From NCBI GenBank assembly GCA_022701365.1, contig JAKUHH010000072.1, positions 682,001-746,000 on the forward strand: a stretch of 64,000 nucleotides of DNA, read 5' to 3'. Below are positions 11,224-23,320 of the stretch, piece after piece. The position numbers were made by a program, and so were the translations under genes. The stretch is from Mycocentrospora acerina. Taxonomy: Eukaryota > Ascomycota > Dothideomycetes > Pleosporales. The first letter of the stretch is position 1. Every line of letters begins with the position of its first letter. The notes beneath the pieces were generated by a model. It saw only the letters and a list, made by a program, of their open reading frames with translations. It was not told the origin of the DNA and did not search any database.

Positions 11224-12699
11224 ATGATTATTCAATCCCACACCATCCGAATGTGTTGTCCGCGCACAGCTCGACGGACAAGCAGCGGTCTATTTGGAAG
11301 GGCAAGGTTACACACCAAGACAGTCACAGATCACGATATATCGCGCCTGGCAAGCCTCCCACTGCACCCACTAACTCTTGCGGATCTTGTCAAGTCAGTG
11401 CACTCGTATTCCCTTTTTTTTTATCTATTTTTATGAGACACTAGTTAACAAGAATGCTCGGCAAACAGACATGGCAGACCGCCTCTCACGACGCAACAGC
11501 TCCTCACGTCGGCCAACTTCACACTCTCGATCCTGCCTGGGCGGCTTGCACATCGCATCCAATCGCTCCGAAACCTGCCGTTCATTGTAGTTTCGAATCC
11601 ACATGTCTCGAAGATACACTCAAATTACATACACAGTCTCTCAACGCTGTTGCCATGGGCAGAGCAGGAAATCAAGACATTGGAGGAGGAGGTCAAGTTT
11701 ACGGAAGTCATGGCTGATCTTGTGCAAACGCACGCGAACACAATCAGCATACTAGCAAGAGGGTTCTTGGAGGCGAGGAAGTACATCAGCCCAACAGATG
11801 TGACGCGCTTTTTGGATGAGCATCTGCGGGCAAGAATCGGCACGCGATTGATAGCGGAACAGCATCTTTCGCTGCACTTTTCAAGCCAAGCACACAACGA
11901 GATTATGCACGAGCAGGACGACAATCCGGGTTTCATCGGCGTCATCGACACAAACCTGAAACCTGCGAGAATTGTAGACCATTGCGCCAACGTTGTGGGC
12001 GAGATATGCGAGCTGAAATACGGCGTTCGACCAACAGTGGTGGTCAACGGAGAGCCCGACTACACGTTTGCGCACGTACCCGTCCACCTCGAATACATCA
12101 TCACTGAGTTGCTCAAAAACGCGTTCCGGGCAACAGTAGAAAGCGGCATGGAGCGTGAACCCATTGAAGTCACCATTGCCCCTCTACCGGAGACACTGCT
12201 GCAAAGCGACAATCCCGAGGATGTGAACCCTAACGTGATTAGCAACGTTGACCAGGGCAACACAGATCTAGCCTCGCATGCTTTTACAGGCACCAAGCCC
12301 TCGAAAGATTCGCAGATCCAACCACTCAAACACAGCACACCGGGTGTGACGATTCGCATCAGGGATCGAGGAGGGGGTATATCGCCTGAGAACCTACAGC
12401 ATGTGTGGGACTATAGCTTCACGACATTCAACGAAGATCAGGCGTCGTCGACGCTGTCTGGTCAAAGCTCAGGTGGTGGCATGGATGCATTGAATGCAAT
12501 GACAGGACCAGGAGGGGACGGAGTCAACAGTCTAGCGGGGCTGGGATATGGCCTACCACTGGGCAGGGCATACGCGGAGTACTTTGGGGGAGGCATTGCG
12601 GTGCAGAGTCTGTGGGGGTGGGGCACGGATGTGTATCTGAGTCTCCGGGGAGTTGGAAAGGTGGATGGACTGAACAGGCAGAATCACATGAAGGCATGA
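11224..12699 (+). CDS. Mitochondrial PDK/BCKDK-family protein kinase
   Basis: Phosphorylates and inactivates the E1 subunit of pyruvate or branched-chain 2-oxoacid dehydrogenase in the mitochondrial matrix; which substrate cannot be told here. Model: exon 1 11224-11393, intron 11394-11468, exon 2 11469-12699; 466 residues. The split codon AA|A rebuilds LADLVKHGRPPL, the conserved entry to the family's N-terminal helical domain. That domain continues with ILPGRLAHRIQSLRNLPF and IVVSNPHVSKI. The C-terminal GHKL ATPase has an N box (ELLKNAF, ~270), G1 box (DRGGGI, ~354) and G2 box (GLGYGLPL, ~414). The start is uncertain: ATG 11224 and ATG 11251 are both in frame, and the second gives an Arg-rich presequence. 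The length fits fungal Pkp1/Pkp2-type kinases. Confidence 0.88.
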
Positions 12700-12849
12700 G
12701 GAGCTATGGGAAGGAGGTTGTTGTTATTGTCATATACCCAGGCATACGTCTAACCAGCCAACCACCTATCTCTGGCGTCACATTCCGTGCTCTATGCTAT
12801 CCGTGTCATCATGTCGTGTCTGCAGCCAAGATTGGGTATGTATGGCGCT

Positions 12850-13172
12850 CTATTGTGTCTTGACCTCGCTGTCCTTCTCGACGGTGACGTGCTTGTTGGA
12901 GGAGAGCGTGGAGACTGCGTCGTCGGGGATCTCGGCACTGGGGGGTTGAATCAATACGTTGTACGTTGTAAACACAACAAGGAGGTTACGCACGTGAAGC
13001 CTTTGATCAGAGTGAACTCGTGGACAATCTTGCCGCCCTGGTCTGTGACGTGCTGCTTGGCCTTTGCGAGCTCCTCATGCGGGGCGTCCTTTGCGAGGGT
13101 GACCTGCAAGACGGGGTGTTAGTGGTGGTGTGAGTAAGAGACAGACAGCCTCCTTACGTTGAACTGGGCCAT
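12850..13172 (-). CDS. PBI2: Proteinase B inhibitor (inhibitor I9 family), PBI2-like
   Basis: Small cytosolic protein that inhibits vacuolar subtilisin-type proteinase B and, in yeast, assists vacuole fusion. Model on minus: exon 1 13158-13172 (MAQFN), intron 13104-13157, exon 2 12994-13103, intron 12938-12993, exon 3 12850-12937; 70 residues. The match is the sequence VTLAKDAP..ELAKAKQHV..QGGKIVHEF followed by IKGFTAEIP and KHVTVEKDSEV, the layout of yeast Pbi2 and subtilisin propeptides. Both introns have GTAAGG/GTGCGT donors and AG acceptors, and phases rebuild conserved residues (AC|T at IKGFTAE). It lies head-to-head with BMS1 and tail-to-tail with the kinase gene. Confidence 0.85.
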
Positions 13173-13277
13173 GATGTTGGATGGGTATGTATGTGGATGT
13201 GTGAAGGAGTTGTATGCGTGGAGATGTCAAGTTGATGTTGAAGTAGATAGCACGCGTCAGATAGCCCCAGAGCACGA

Positions 13278-13286
13278 CTTATATAG
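13278..13286 (-). promoter_or_regulatory. Probable TATA box of the PBI2-like gene
   Basis: CTATATAAG on the minus strand, about 106 bases upstream of the PBI2-like ATG. Position and sequence fit a TATA element; no transcript start is visible from sequence alone. Confidence 0.45.
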
Positions 13287-13730
13287 GTACTCTAGCGTAA
13301 GGCTGCCCCTCTACCATGTGAGACAACGACCCTCGCTCCCTCCCTTGCACCCACCCTAAAGCCTTGGTTATGCGATGCAGCCGGCGATGACGTGCGTGGG
13401 TCCATCTCCCCCTCCATCTCTCGTTGTCCCATGGTCCGTTGCCCCACCACGGCCGGAACGCGCGCCAGGCATTATCGATAAGAACCCTGCAGGCCGACTG
13501 CTTGGCGCGTCACTAGCGTCGAAATTTTGGTGAACCGCGGATTTGCAAAGTCCACCTCTCGCCGCTCGAGTCGACTTTTTTGCGCGCTCGACCACGGCTG
13601 CGCATCTTTTATTGCCGCGCAATTCCTACAGAGCTGGGATACGGAGGATTTTCACCAATTCGGACTATCGAGATTTTTTTGTAGTCTTGCCGCGCGAGGA
13701 AGAGAGGAAGTGCATTCATTGTCTGCGAGA
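13287..13730. other. Divergent promoter region PBI2-like / BMS1
   Basis: The two genes start at 13172 (minus) and 13731 (plus), so this stretch serves both. It is GC-rich and has frames on both strands but no recognisable coding sequence. Confidence 0.5.
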
Positions 13731-16700
13731 ATGGCGGACCAGGCAAATCGCCCGCACAGGAAAGGCAAGGAGAAGAAGCCGCATACAGGAGAGAGGAATC
13801 CAAAGGCGTTTGCGTATGCGACGCCGGGGAAGCTGCACAAGCAGGCGTCGCGTTCCCATGATGTATGGCCTCTTTGCGATTGCGTAGGAAGAGGATGCTA
13901 ACACACGCGCCCAGGTCAAGGAAAAGCGCCTCCACGTCCCGCTCGTCGACCGTCTGCCTGAAGAAGCACCCCCGATTATTGTTGGTGTCGTTGGCCCCGC
14001 AGGTGTGGGAAAGACGTTGCTCATCAAGAGCTTGATCAAGCGCTACACCAAGCAGACGCTGTCCACGCCAACAGGGCCGCTCACTGTCGTCACTTCGAAG
14101 CGCCGCCGCCTCACATTTATAGAATGTCCCGCCGACTCGCTCGCCAGCATGATTGATACGGCCAAGATTGTCGACATTGTGCTGCTCATGATTGACGGCA
14201 ACTACGGCTTCGAGATGGAGACGATGGAGTTTCTGAACGTGCTGTCCTCGTCTGGTATGCCTGGAAACGTATTTGGTATTCTCACCCATCTGGATCTATT
14301 CCGCAAGCAGGAGACGCTCAAGCTGCAGAAGAAGAGGCTCAAGCACAGGTTCTGGAGCGAGCTGTACCAGGGCGCAAAGCTGTTCTACCTCTCGGGTGTG
14401 GTCAACGGCCGGTACCCTGACAGGGAGATTATGAACTTGTCAAGGTTTCTCAGTGTCATGAAGAACCCCAGGCCATTGGTGTGGAGGAACTCGCATCCGT
14501 ACTGTCTGGCGGACAGGTTTTTGGACATTACACCACCGACGGATATCGAGCAAGATCCCAAGTGCGATCGCACTGTTGCACTATATGGTTACTTGAGGGG
14601 TACAAATTTCCCGGCTGGTGGGTCGCGAGTCCATATCCCTGGTGTGGGCGATCTTACAGTGTCTTCGACTGAAGCGCTACCGGATCCATGCCCGACACCT
14701 TTCGCAGAGAAGCAGATTGAAAAGATTGGCGGAAAGAAGAAGCGCACGCGGTTGGGCGACAAGCAGAAGATTCTGTATGCGCCCATGTCAGATGTTGGCG
14801 GTGTACTGGTAGACAAGGACGCTGTGTACATTGATGTCAAGACATCCACCTTCGACCCGGACAAAGACTACTCTGAGGCTGGATTGGGCGAGCAGATGAT
14901 GATTGGTCTTCAGGGCGGAAGGAAACTGCTGGGTGAGGATGACCGGGGATTCAGGCTTTTCAGCGGCGGTGAGCTCGTCAACAACAACGTCGACGATGAC
15001 GATGCCGCGGATACCGGAAGAAGGTCGCAGCGAAAGGCCAGAGCAGCGGATGCTGAAGAAATCGACGATGCGGATCTTGAGGGTATTGACAGCGACGATG
15101 AGGAGCTTCAGCAGGACAACAGCGACGCCGAGGACGATGAAGACGACACGGGCTTCTTGGACAACCATGGTGCTACACACGGCAAGCCCAAGTTTTCGCG
15201 TAAGGAGTCGGATCGAAATGGCGATGCTGCTGAGGACTTGGCTTTCGCCGACAGTGACTCGGACCTGGGCTCCATATCAGGTGATGAGCAGGATCTGGAC
15301 GATAGCGAATCTGGCTCAGAGGAAGAAGAAGACAATGACGAGGAAGAGGATGAGGATGAGGATGAGGACGAAGACGACGATGGTGCCCTGAGATGGAAAG
15401 CCAACCTCCGTGAAAAGGCTGCCCAACTGCACGGACGCAAACGTCCATACCGGGTCACAGATCTCGCAAAGATGCTGTACAACCTGGAGCTTGCGCCAGA
15501 AGACATCATCAAGAAGTGGACAGGCGCTGACGAGGAAGAGGACATCGAGGAAGATGAAGATGACGGTGGGTTCTTCAAGAAGTCAAGGGTCGAGGATGCT
15601 GCCCACGCTGAAGATCGTTACATTGCTCGATTCAACTACGAGGAATTGGCAGAGAGGTGGGAGAATGAAGAGAACATTGAAGCACTCAAGAGTCGTTTCG
15701 CTTCTGGTCATATGAACGGCAAGTCGGGAGATGGCGAAGAGGAGGACGATGAAGACTTTGAGGGCTTCGACGAGGATGATGAGGGTGACGGAGAGTTTGA
15801 GGATTTGGAGTCGGGCGAGAAGTTTGGCGGGGAGGAAGAGTCCGAACCTGAGCAAGATGACGAAGCCAAGACGATTGAAGAGGAACGAGAACGCAATGCC
15901 AAGAAGAAGGAAGAGTTGAAGCTGCGGTTCGAGGAAGAAGATCGTGAAGGGTTCATGAACGACAAGGCTAATGCGCGCAAAGAAGCTGGCGAGGAAGAGT
16001 TTGGAGAAGATGACTGGTATGATGCGCAGAAAGCGATGATCAAAAAGCAGCTCGATATCAATCGCGCCGAGTTTGATCAGCTTGATGAGGCTTCACGAGT
16101 ACGCGTCGAGGGCCACAAGGCAGGCACATATGCACGTATCGTGCTTGAGAAGGTCCCTTACGAGTTTTCTGCAAACTTCAACCCACGCTTCCCCATCCTC
16201 ATTGGCGGTCTTACGCCCACGGAAGAACGCTTCGGATATGTCCAGATCCGCATCAAGCGCCACCGCTGGCACAAGAAGATCCTCAAGACCAACGATCCCC
16301 TCATCTTCTCACTTGGATGGCGAAGATTCCAGACTCTCCCCATCTACAGCATATCTGATTCTCGTACGCGAAACCGTATGCTCAAGTACACACCCGAGCA
16401 TATGCATTGCTTTGGCACGTTCTACGGCCCGCTCGTCGCGCCCAACACTGGCTTCTGCTGTTTGAACTCGCTTTCAAACAAGACGCCCGGGTTCCGCATC
16501 TCCGCAACGGGCGTGGTTCTCAATGTTGATGAATCTACCGAGATTGTCAAGAAGCTCAAACTCACCGGGCACCCCTACAAGATCTTCAAGAACACGGCCT
16601 TTATCAAAGACATGTTCAAGTCGTCGCTCGAAATTGCCAAATTCGAAGGCGCAAGCATCCGCACCGTGTCCGGCGTGCGCGGGCAAATCAAGCGCGCCCT

Positions 16701-17346
16701 CAGCAAACCCGAAGGCAACTTCCGTGCAACCTTTGAAGACAAGATTCTCATGAGCGACATTGTCTTCCTCCGTGCCTGGTACCCCATCAAGCCCCGCCGC
16801 TTCTACAATACCGTCACCAATCTCCTCGCGCCGCCCACAGCGGCCGACGAAGGCGAAAGCACGTCCTGGACGGGCATGCGTCTCACGGGCGCCGTCCGCG
16901 CTGCAGCCAACATTCCCACACCTCTCGAGAAGAATTCTGCCTACCGTCCCATTGTGCGCGAAACCCGCGTCTTCAACCCTCTCCGCGTTCCGCGCAAGCT
17001 CGCCGCCGACCTCCCCTTCAAATCCCAAATGGCCACCATGAAGCCCCAAAACAAGGAGACTTACCTCCAGAAGCGTGCTGTCGTGCTGGGTGGCGAGGAG
17101 AAGAAAGCCCGCCGCCTCATGGAGCAGGTCCTCACCATCCGCAAGGATAAGGTGGAGAAGCGCCGCAAGAAGCAAGAGGAGCGTAAGGAGCCGTACAAGA
17201 AGAAGCTGGAGGAGAACAAGGAGAAGCGTAGTGAGAGAGAGAAGAAGGAGAAGCAGGAGTATTGGCAGCGTGAGGGCAAGAAGAGGAGGTTCCAGGAGGG
17301 TGATGGGGAGAGGGGTGGTGGTGGAGGTGGAAAGAGGAGGAGGTAG
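13731..17346 (+). CDS. BMS1: Ribosome biogenesis GTPase Bms1
   Basis: Nucleolar GTPase needed for early 40S assembly; in yeast it binds Rcl1 and delivers it to the pre-ribosome. Model: exon 1 13731-13862 (44 codons), intron 13863-13914, exon 2 13915-17346; 1187 residues, close to yeast Bms1 (1183). Residues 71-78 are the P loop GPAGVGKT, followed by LIKSLIKRYTKQ. The central part is strongly acidic with long Asp/Glu runs (about 400-650), and the C-terminal conserved domain of the Bms1/Tsr1 family begins near 780 (FGYVQIRIKRHRWHKKILK, SLGWRRFQTLP). The tail is a Lys/Arg/Glu helix ending in KRRR. The intron donor is GTATGG, slightly off consensus, but phase 0 splicing restores VKEKRLHVPLVDR before the P loop. 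Confidence 0.95.
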
Positions 17347-17513
17347 GTGGTATACGGTAGATATTGTTGTGAGGAGAGAGGAAGAGAGAAAGGAAAAGGT
17401 ATCAACAGGCGTTTAAGTCAAAAATAGTGTTTCTGTTGAAAAGAAACAGAGTCATAATTCACCCTTTATCTGTCCATTTCACATCTTTATCCTCCCTTCT
17501 TCAGAGCCACTTT

Positions 17514-17916
17514 CTAATCTTGATCCAGAAACAAGTGAGTCACACCCACTCCCATAACTCTCCTCCCGCGACTCTCAACAAGTTTCAGCGCCTTGCGCAA
17601 GCCAATAAGCTCCATAATCATAAACACACAATCCACAGACTCTTCCCTTTCATCGCCGAGATCTTGGGCCGCGTGAACGGTCAAAGACTCGGTGCTGCCT
17701 TCACCACTCTGGACACTGCCAGAGGGCTGCGGCATTGTATCAGGCATGTCACCCTCACGAGTGAGATCCTGCTCAGCATTTAAGACGCTGAAGTCTTCAT
17801 CGCCGGACTGGAGCAAATTGTTTTGCTCAGTGAGCGTGTGGTGAAGTTGGTTGGCATCCTGCACACACGCGTTAGTCAATTCCACATTTGGGGGAGCATT
17901 GAAGTATACAGACCAT
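17514..17916 (-). CDS. Short paralogue of the 8.8 kb zinc-knuckle gene, knuckles missing
   Basis: Model on minus: exon 1 is the ATG at 17914-17916, intron 17859-17913 (GTCTGT donor, GACTAAC branch, GCAG acceptor), exon 2 17514-17858; 115 residues. It shares PQPSG..QSGEGSTES and DLGDE with residues ~55-100 of the gene at 8759, and the same ATG|GTCTGT splice. The 5' flank is also alike (see the repeat entry). The zinc knuckles, basic region and Gly-rich tail are absent and the C-terminus is unrelated, so this is a truncated or remodelled copy. It could be a pseudogene: the frame is intact but short. It lies tail-to-tail with BMS1, about 170 bases away. Confidence 0.45.
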
Positions 17917-17929
17917 CGTGGCAACGAAC

Positions 17930-18040
17930 TTCAGTGGTGGAGAGAAAAGGAAGAAGAGGGCTACACCTGAGTGAGAGAGTGAGTGAGTGAGTGAAGCGAC
18001 CGGTCCGTGCACACACGCTAGACACAGGTCGACGCAAGTA
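17930..18040 (-). repeat. Leader shared with the 8.64-8.76 kb region
   Basis: Reading minus, this stretch contains TGTGTCTAGCGTG, TGCACGG, a run of CACTCACTC, then GTGTAGCCCTCTT and CCACCACTGAAGTTCGTTG. The same blocks in the same order precede the ATG at 8759 on the plus strand (tgtgtctagcgtg at ~8651, gtgtagccctctt at ~8710, gaagttcgttg at ~8743). The two copies are inverted relative to each other, ~9 kb apart, and differ mainly in the length of the CACT run. Confidence 0.6.
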
Positions 18041-18164
18041 GATGTAAACAAACGCCCTCACGTGAAGCAGGAGTGACGTGAGCGGTATTTTCATAGCGAT
18101 TTCACCGTCGGTAGAATCTGGTTTGATGAATACAAGCTTCATACGTAGTGATTACACCAGCCTT

Positions 18165-18554
18165 TCAGCTCAGTGTAGTCTTCATCCTCTCTTCACTCTC
18201 AGTGCTGCTTTCCTCGTCTTCGCCCTGATTGTCACCCCATCCCTTCCGAACCTCGATTGGTGGAGTTCCAGATATTGAAACTGTTCTAGTGATGTCGTCA
18301 CATACCCCAATCTCTTCTGCTGGATTGACAAGGTATTGAGGAGAATACAATTGCATACCGTTGTTGTGACCAAAGCGGAAGATTCGATTCTGATGCTTGA
18401 AAAAAGGGGGTGATGGCGTGGAACAATCGGATGAAGAGCTTCATGATGTTGCCTGCTGTGTTCATTAGTATCCCTCTTCAGATCTACTATTGTATTCGGC
18501 AATGACCAGCACAAGAAGAATACATCACACTTACCTTTGTTGGGGCTGATACAT
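18165..18554 (-). CDS. Uncharacterised small acidic protein (model uncertain)
   Basis: Best model on minus: exon 1 18535-18554, intron 18439-18534 with a perfect GTAAGT donor, exon 2 18165-18438; 97 residues. The joined frame has coding-like composition: FFKHQNRIFRFGHNNG, then QLYSPQYLVNPAEEIG, then an acidic tail (GEDEESSTESEE). The weak point is the acceptor, which lacks a pyrimidine tract; a nearer AG at ~18455 follows a better branch sequence and would give a different frame. I do not recognise a family. It lies just upstream of the short zinc-knuckle paralogue on the same strand, so the two may belong to one accessory insertion. Confidence 0.35.
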
Positions 18555-19846
18555 CTTTTGTTTGCATGAGTGGCTCCTTGTCCTGTACTGCTTTCTCCAT
18601 GCTGCTGAGGAGCGAAGCTGAGGTGGTCTACAACAGTGGGCTTAAATTTGCGTGACCAGAAGCCTGAAAACACATCTTTTCAAATCCCAAAACGAGTTCA
18701 CAAAACATAAATAGCCATCTCAATTTGTTGCATTCTTATCCCTCTCCATCTGAAGCTATCAACCCCTAAACCCTCACACCTCTAATTCTTCATGAGCGTG
18801 TTTTAGTTTTGTTTTACGAGAAGGCTAATGAGACGAGCTTCTTCTTGCGGTCGGCTTGGTGTCATGGTGGTCGGGAGAACGTGACATGTGTCTACCTGAA
18901 CACTGAATTACATGCTACACCTCCACTTTCCTATTTATTCCCAAAATTAATAAACCATCAATCTTAAAACACAGATAAATGCATATGTAAACATATAAAT
19001 AAACAAACACAAACATATTTCCTCCCTCCTCCCCAAACTCCGCTCTCCTCCGTAAGAGTGAGAAAGAAAAAGGTCCGGCGTGAAAAGACGTGACGACCAT
19101 TCTGACCATCCCATTTGTCGGAATACCTATCCACCCGCTTGCTTACTCATCTACATGCTATTGCTATCCTGGGGAGAGAACGAGAGCGCGAAAGCGAGCG
19201 ATAACGAGAGCGAGAGCGAGAGAGAAGGTAATATATAATCAGGAGACGAATAAATAAAACACAGATACGCACATCACATCGCGTCACAGCATAGCTCACC
19301 ATTCTTCCTCTTACTTCTGAACATGCACACAACATGAGCGTCTTGCCTCGAAAAGCACATTGAAAGTCATATCACATTAGCTAATTATTAGTGGGTTTGA
19401 AAAAAAGGACGCCAACTCTCCTTCTCTCAGAGACCGAAAAAGGTGCCTCCTCCAGCTACATTCACACATAACTTTTCTTCAGTCTCCTCTTTTAACACGA
19501 CCACATCCCCATCTTCCTCCCCATATCCAAAAAAAACAAGGCCCAAGGTTTAAACGCCCGCCTGCCCGCTCAGAGGTCATCTGATCGAATGAACAACCAC
19601 AATCACAATCCAATCGCAAAAAGAAAATACACATTCTATACACACGATCGGCCAAGGGGAATGCCAAACATGTGAGAACGCCAAAAACGCCGGGTGAAGC
19701 ATTCCCGGATTTTGCATCCAAGAACAATCATGCAATGCAATGCAGAAACAGAGAGATGGAAAATGAGGAAACGAGGACGGCTGAACACGAAATCAATGTA
19801 AAAGATGATGATGGTTTGGTATTATCTTCAATCACAGGTCTGTCTG
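18555..19846. other. Intergenic region with purine-rich low-complexity tract
   Basis: No gene seen. 19,171-19,227 is a purine-rich tract of GAGCGAG/GAGAGC repeats. ~18,950-19,015 is AT-rich (aacatataaataaacaaac). The rest probably contains the 3' untranslated region of BST1. Confidence 0.5.
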
Positions 19847-22800
19847 TCATGGTCGTTTCTTCGTGCTGTTGCTGTGGATATTGGAGCTGTCGTTGTTTTG
19901 CTCCGCGGTTTCCAACATGCCGCTTCTTCTCCCAGGCGACAAGCTCACTACATCGAAGTGGATTCCGACAAGCCAAGCACAGAGTATGTTGGCTAGGTGG
20001 TGCAAAACATACGCATATGTAACACCATACACAGCAGCGTAGGCGGCAATGGAGAAGAGGAAGACGCCGGTTAGGACTGAGAAGCGCGACTGGACGCGAG
20101 GGACCATGCGGCCAGTGCTCAACGTCTCGACGAGGAGGATGAATGGCATGATGGATAAAATGTTGTGGTGTGATGAAAATGGCGTCAACCAATGCACGGC
20201 GAGGTTTCGTACCCAGACAACGAGGACCGGGAGATTGATTGGGAGAATCCAAATCATCAGGATGAGGATAGAATGCGCATAGTTGTAGAAGTTGTAGTTG
20301 GCCTCGATTTGCGAGACTTTTGCGAGACGGAAACCGCGGACACAGGTGGCGACCTGCACAAGACAGAGCACCATGTAGGCGAAGTGGTATGGGATGACTG
20401 TTGAGATCAATGACAGCAGGATAAGAGTGGTAACGACGCGGCGCCGAGTGGAGGTTACAGCGAAATCAGACGGCGTTCGCCTCCCTTCAATGTTTTGGAG
20501 TGTTGCGGAGCTAAGCGTGGAGTAGACTTGAGCGAAAATGTAAGTGATCAAGAGTACAACGTAGTTTACTGCAACGCAGACACCAACGCATATGAGTCCG
20601 AAAAGCGGTACCAGGAACCAGAAAAACGTATCGTCGGACCCCATGAGCAGTTCGTTGCGAGCATCCTCGAATAGCTTAGTGGTGTTGCCAGGCGCTTCAT
20701 TGGATGACCAGTGCTGAATGGACTGGTGTCGAGCCCCTGCGAGGGCAATCGATAGGAAAGTCAGTGCCACAAACGAAAGTGGAAGCGATCCTCGAATACA
20801 TTCGTTCAACCCTTGTGCAAAACTCATAAAAACGCCGGATTCGTCATACGTCCTGAACTGCTGACGCAGGACTAGTGTAACGACGAGGATGGGGAAAGCT
20901 GCAAAGACAATACGGTAACGCATCCACAGTTTCCCTAGACTTCCCAAGACATCCACTCTCAGAGATACCTCTACGCTACTGTCACAAGTAGGGTCAGTCC
21001 ATATCTGCAGTGACAATCCATTCGACTGCTGCTTGGTGTGGAGAGCGGGCGGCATGTATGGTGCAGCACCGTGAAGGTTGATATTGGCGTCTCTGACATT
21101 CACGAAGAACTTGCTTTCATACATGTCGGTAATGTATTGGCGCAGCAGCGGCGCAAACAGCTCTCCTCTATCGCACGACTGCTTGCCAATGTGGATATTG
21201 TAGGCTAGCAGACTAGAGTGCAAAGCTGGAACCGTAATGTCCATCATCAGTGGACGAAGAACTGGCAGGCGGAACGAAAGGCCAGTAGTTAAGAGGCGCT
21301 GCAATCCCATGTCGATTTTGAACGCAGAATCAGAGGTAGTACTGAACTCGGCAACCACCCATCCCGTGCTGCGCTCGCCAGCCTTGTCGATGACGGCTAC
21401 GAACTGATGCTCCGCAAGATCCTCAATATCGTACTGCAGATATGAAAAAGGGTGCTGATCTGTCTTGAATGGATAAGTTGAGGCGCGGGTAGACGCAGGA
21501 AGAATGATGACATCGGAAGCAGCACTCTTACAGGCCAGTCTTGTTGCACTGGAGCTGTCGCCCGAGAGATCCATATTTACGGAGAACAGGGTCGCCGACT
21601 GGCCAGCTTGTGACGGAGAGAGACCACAAAAGAGAACTTCGAGCTTGCCGTGTTCACCCGACGAGTCAAGTTTCTCATTTGTCAATAAAGTGAATTTCTT
21701 GCGTTCATGGGCGTCCTGAGGTGGAATCGGAAGTAAATATGCGGATGGCTTTTGCCTTGATTTTCCAAGACTCCTGAGCACAAGTTTTTCGCCTTGCGAA
21801 AAGATTGTACTGCTCTCTCCGATGGTGAGTAGAGTTTTGGCTTCCTTGTGCGGCAGCGTCTTCTCTGCAATATCCTCAAGGCCTGTCAAGAACCATTTCT
21901 TGAACCCACGCATACGTTCCGCACGTGGAACCGTTTGTGTTGCTCTCGAAACATCAATGACATCATACAATGCACGCACGATGCTTTTTCTTTCCTGATC
22001 GCACCATGTGATGGCCAAGTGATCCATACCAGTCCACACGTTGGGCATCGAAGAGGTAAATACTGTGAAACCGTGCGTTTCAGGAACAAGCGAAGCGAGA
22101 CTTGCGTAGTCGGATGGAACAATGGTATCCAGTCCTCCGCCGGCAATTGAGATTAGTGTGACGTGCCAGAGAGGATTGTCGATGGCCCACTTCTGCGAGT
22201 ATGCATGTCGCCAGTAGTCATTGACCCCCTTGTATGTGCGGACAACATCTCCGTCGAAAGATACTGGGGGTCTCGCGTGAGGGGCGGCAAGGGTGATGAT
22301 GGTGTTGATCGAGTTGGCCTGGTAGTTGGGCATAGTGAGCATAGTACGGGCCACCATACCGCCCATCGAGTGTCCGATTATGATGACGGAGGTAGGATCA
22401 GGCAAATTCGAATCTCGCAGGGATCGCCCTGGGGTGTGGTATAGGGATAGGATGAATGTGATGGCGTCATTGAGATATTCGGCCTGGTCTAGCAATGTCT
22501 GCCCATGGAATGCTGTAATGTCCTCGTTGAAGTCGACCGAGAAGAAGTCCAGGGGTCTCTTTCCCGCGTGGGCCGCGCCAATGTCGTGTTGCAGGGCATT
22601 GTGGTAGTGGTATGCTGCTTCAGCAGCCAGAGGGCGCACCTGCTTGTAACTACCAGCATTGCCGGGGATGAAGAGGACTGGCACGCCTTTGACCTGCAAT
22701 TTGTCAGCTTACTTGGTTGGCTTTGCCCATGTGAAGCGTACCCTGATGTCGTCGTCAATGCCGCCCTCGCGGTAGAGGTATAGCGAGTATTTGCTGGCGA

Positions 22801-23320
22801 AGCGCGTGTGCTCCGTGTCGAAATCTTGGTACTCTGTAAAGGAAGGCCGCATGTACGACATCTCGCAGCCCTTGACGTCGAGTTGACGCGTCAGGAACGA
22901 ATGCACTATGAGGAAGAGTGCAGCGAAGCCCAGCAGCGCCGTCACGAGCGTGTAGGATGAGAATGCCCAGGGATTGCGCAGCTGCCGCCGCCATCTGGCG
23001 TGTTGCACATCCGCGATGCTGTCTGGCGGTGCGTCCTTGGCCAGCGAGTCTGGCGCAGGGCCCATCTTCTCACTCGACATGTGCAGAGGCGAGCCGGCGA
23101 GGGCGGAGGTGCTGTAGGCGTGTTGTTTGGCGGTGGAGGGACGGTGGACAGGCGCGTGCCGCGATTCCCTTGTGTTGTGTGTGTCGAACCAAGCCGGTGG
23201 TCCCGTATCTATGGCGTCAGGTCGGATGTCGAGCTTATCGCCATGCTCCGGAGGTTTTGCGGGTGAAATTTCCGAGGTCGAGGCGCGGTGTTCCTGCTCA
23301 ACGGGCAAGCGCCGCTGCAT
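19847..23320 (-). CDS. BST1: GPI inositol-deacylase (Bst1/PGAP1)
   Basis: ER membrane lipase that removes the acyl chain from the inositol of GPI anchors, needed for export and quality control of GPI proteins. Model on minus: exon 1 22742-23320, intron 22694-22741 (48 nt), exon 2 19847-22693; 1141 residues. Splicing joins DDDIR to VKGVPVLFIPGNAGSYKQ, the strongly conserved start of the PGAP1 lipase domain. The nucleophile is in GHSMGG (Ser ~302). A signal-anchor helix lies at ~119-143, and several hydrophobic segments fill the C-terminal third. The N-terminal 110 residues are low in complexity and variable, as usual in fungi. The length is somewhat above yeast Bst1 (1029). Confidence 0.93.

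Noticed and set aside
22694..22712. 19-nt intron in BST1 (gtaagctgacaaattgcag)
   Set aside because: Too short to be spliced and leaves 11 extra residues before the lipase domain; the 48-nt intron 22694-22741 fits the conserved sequence.
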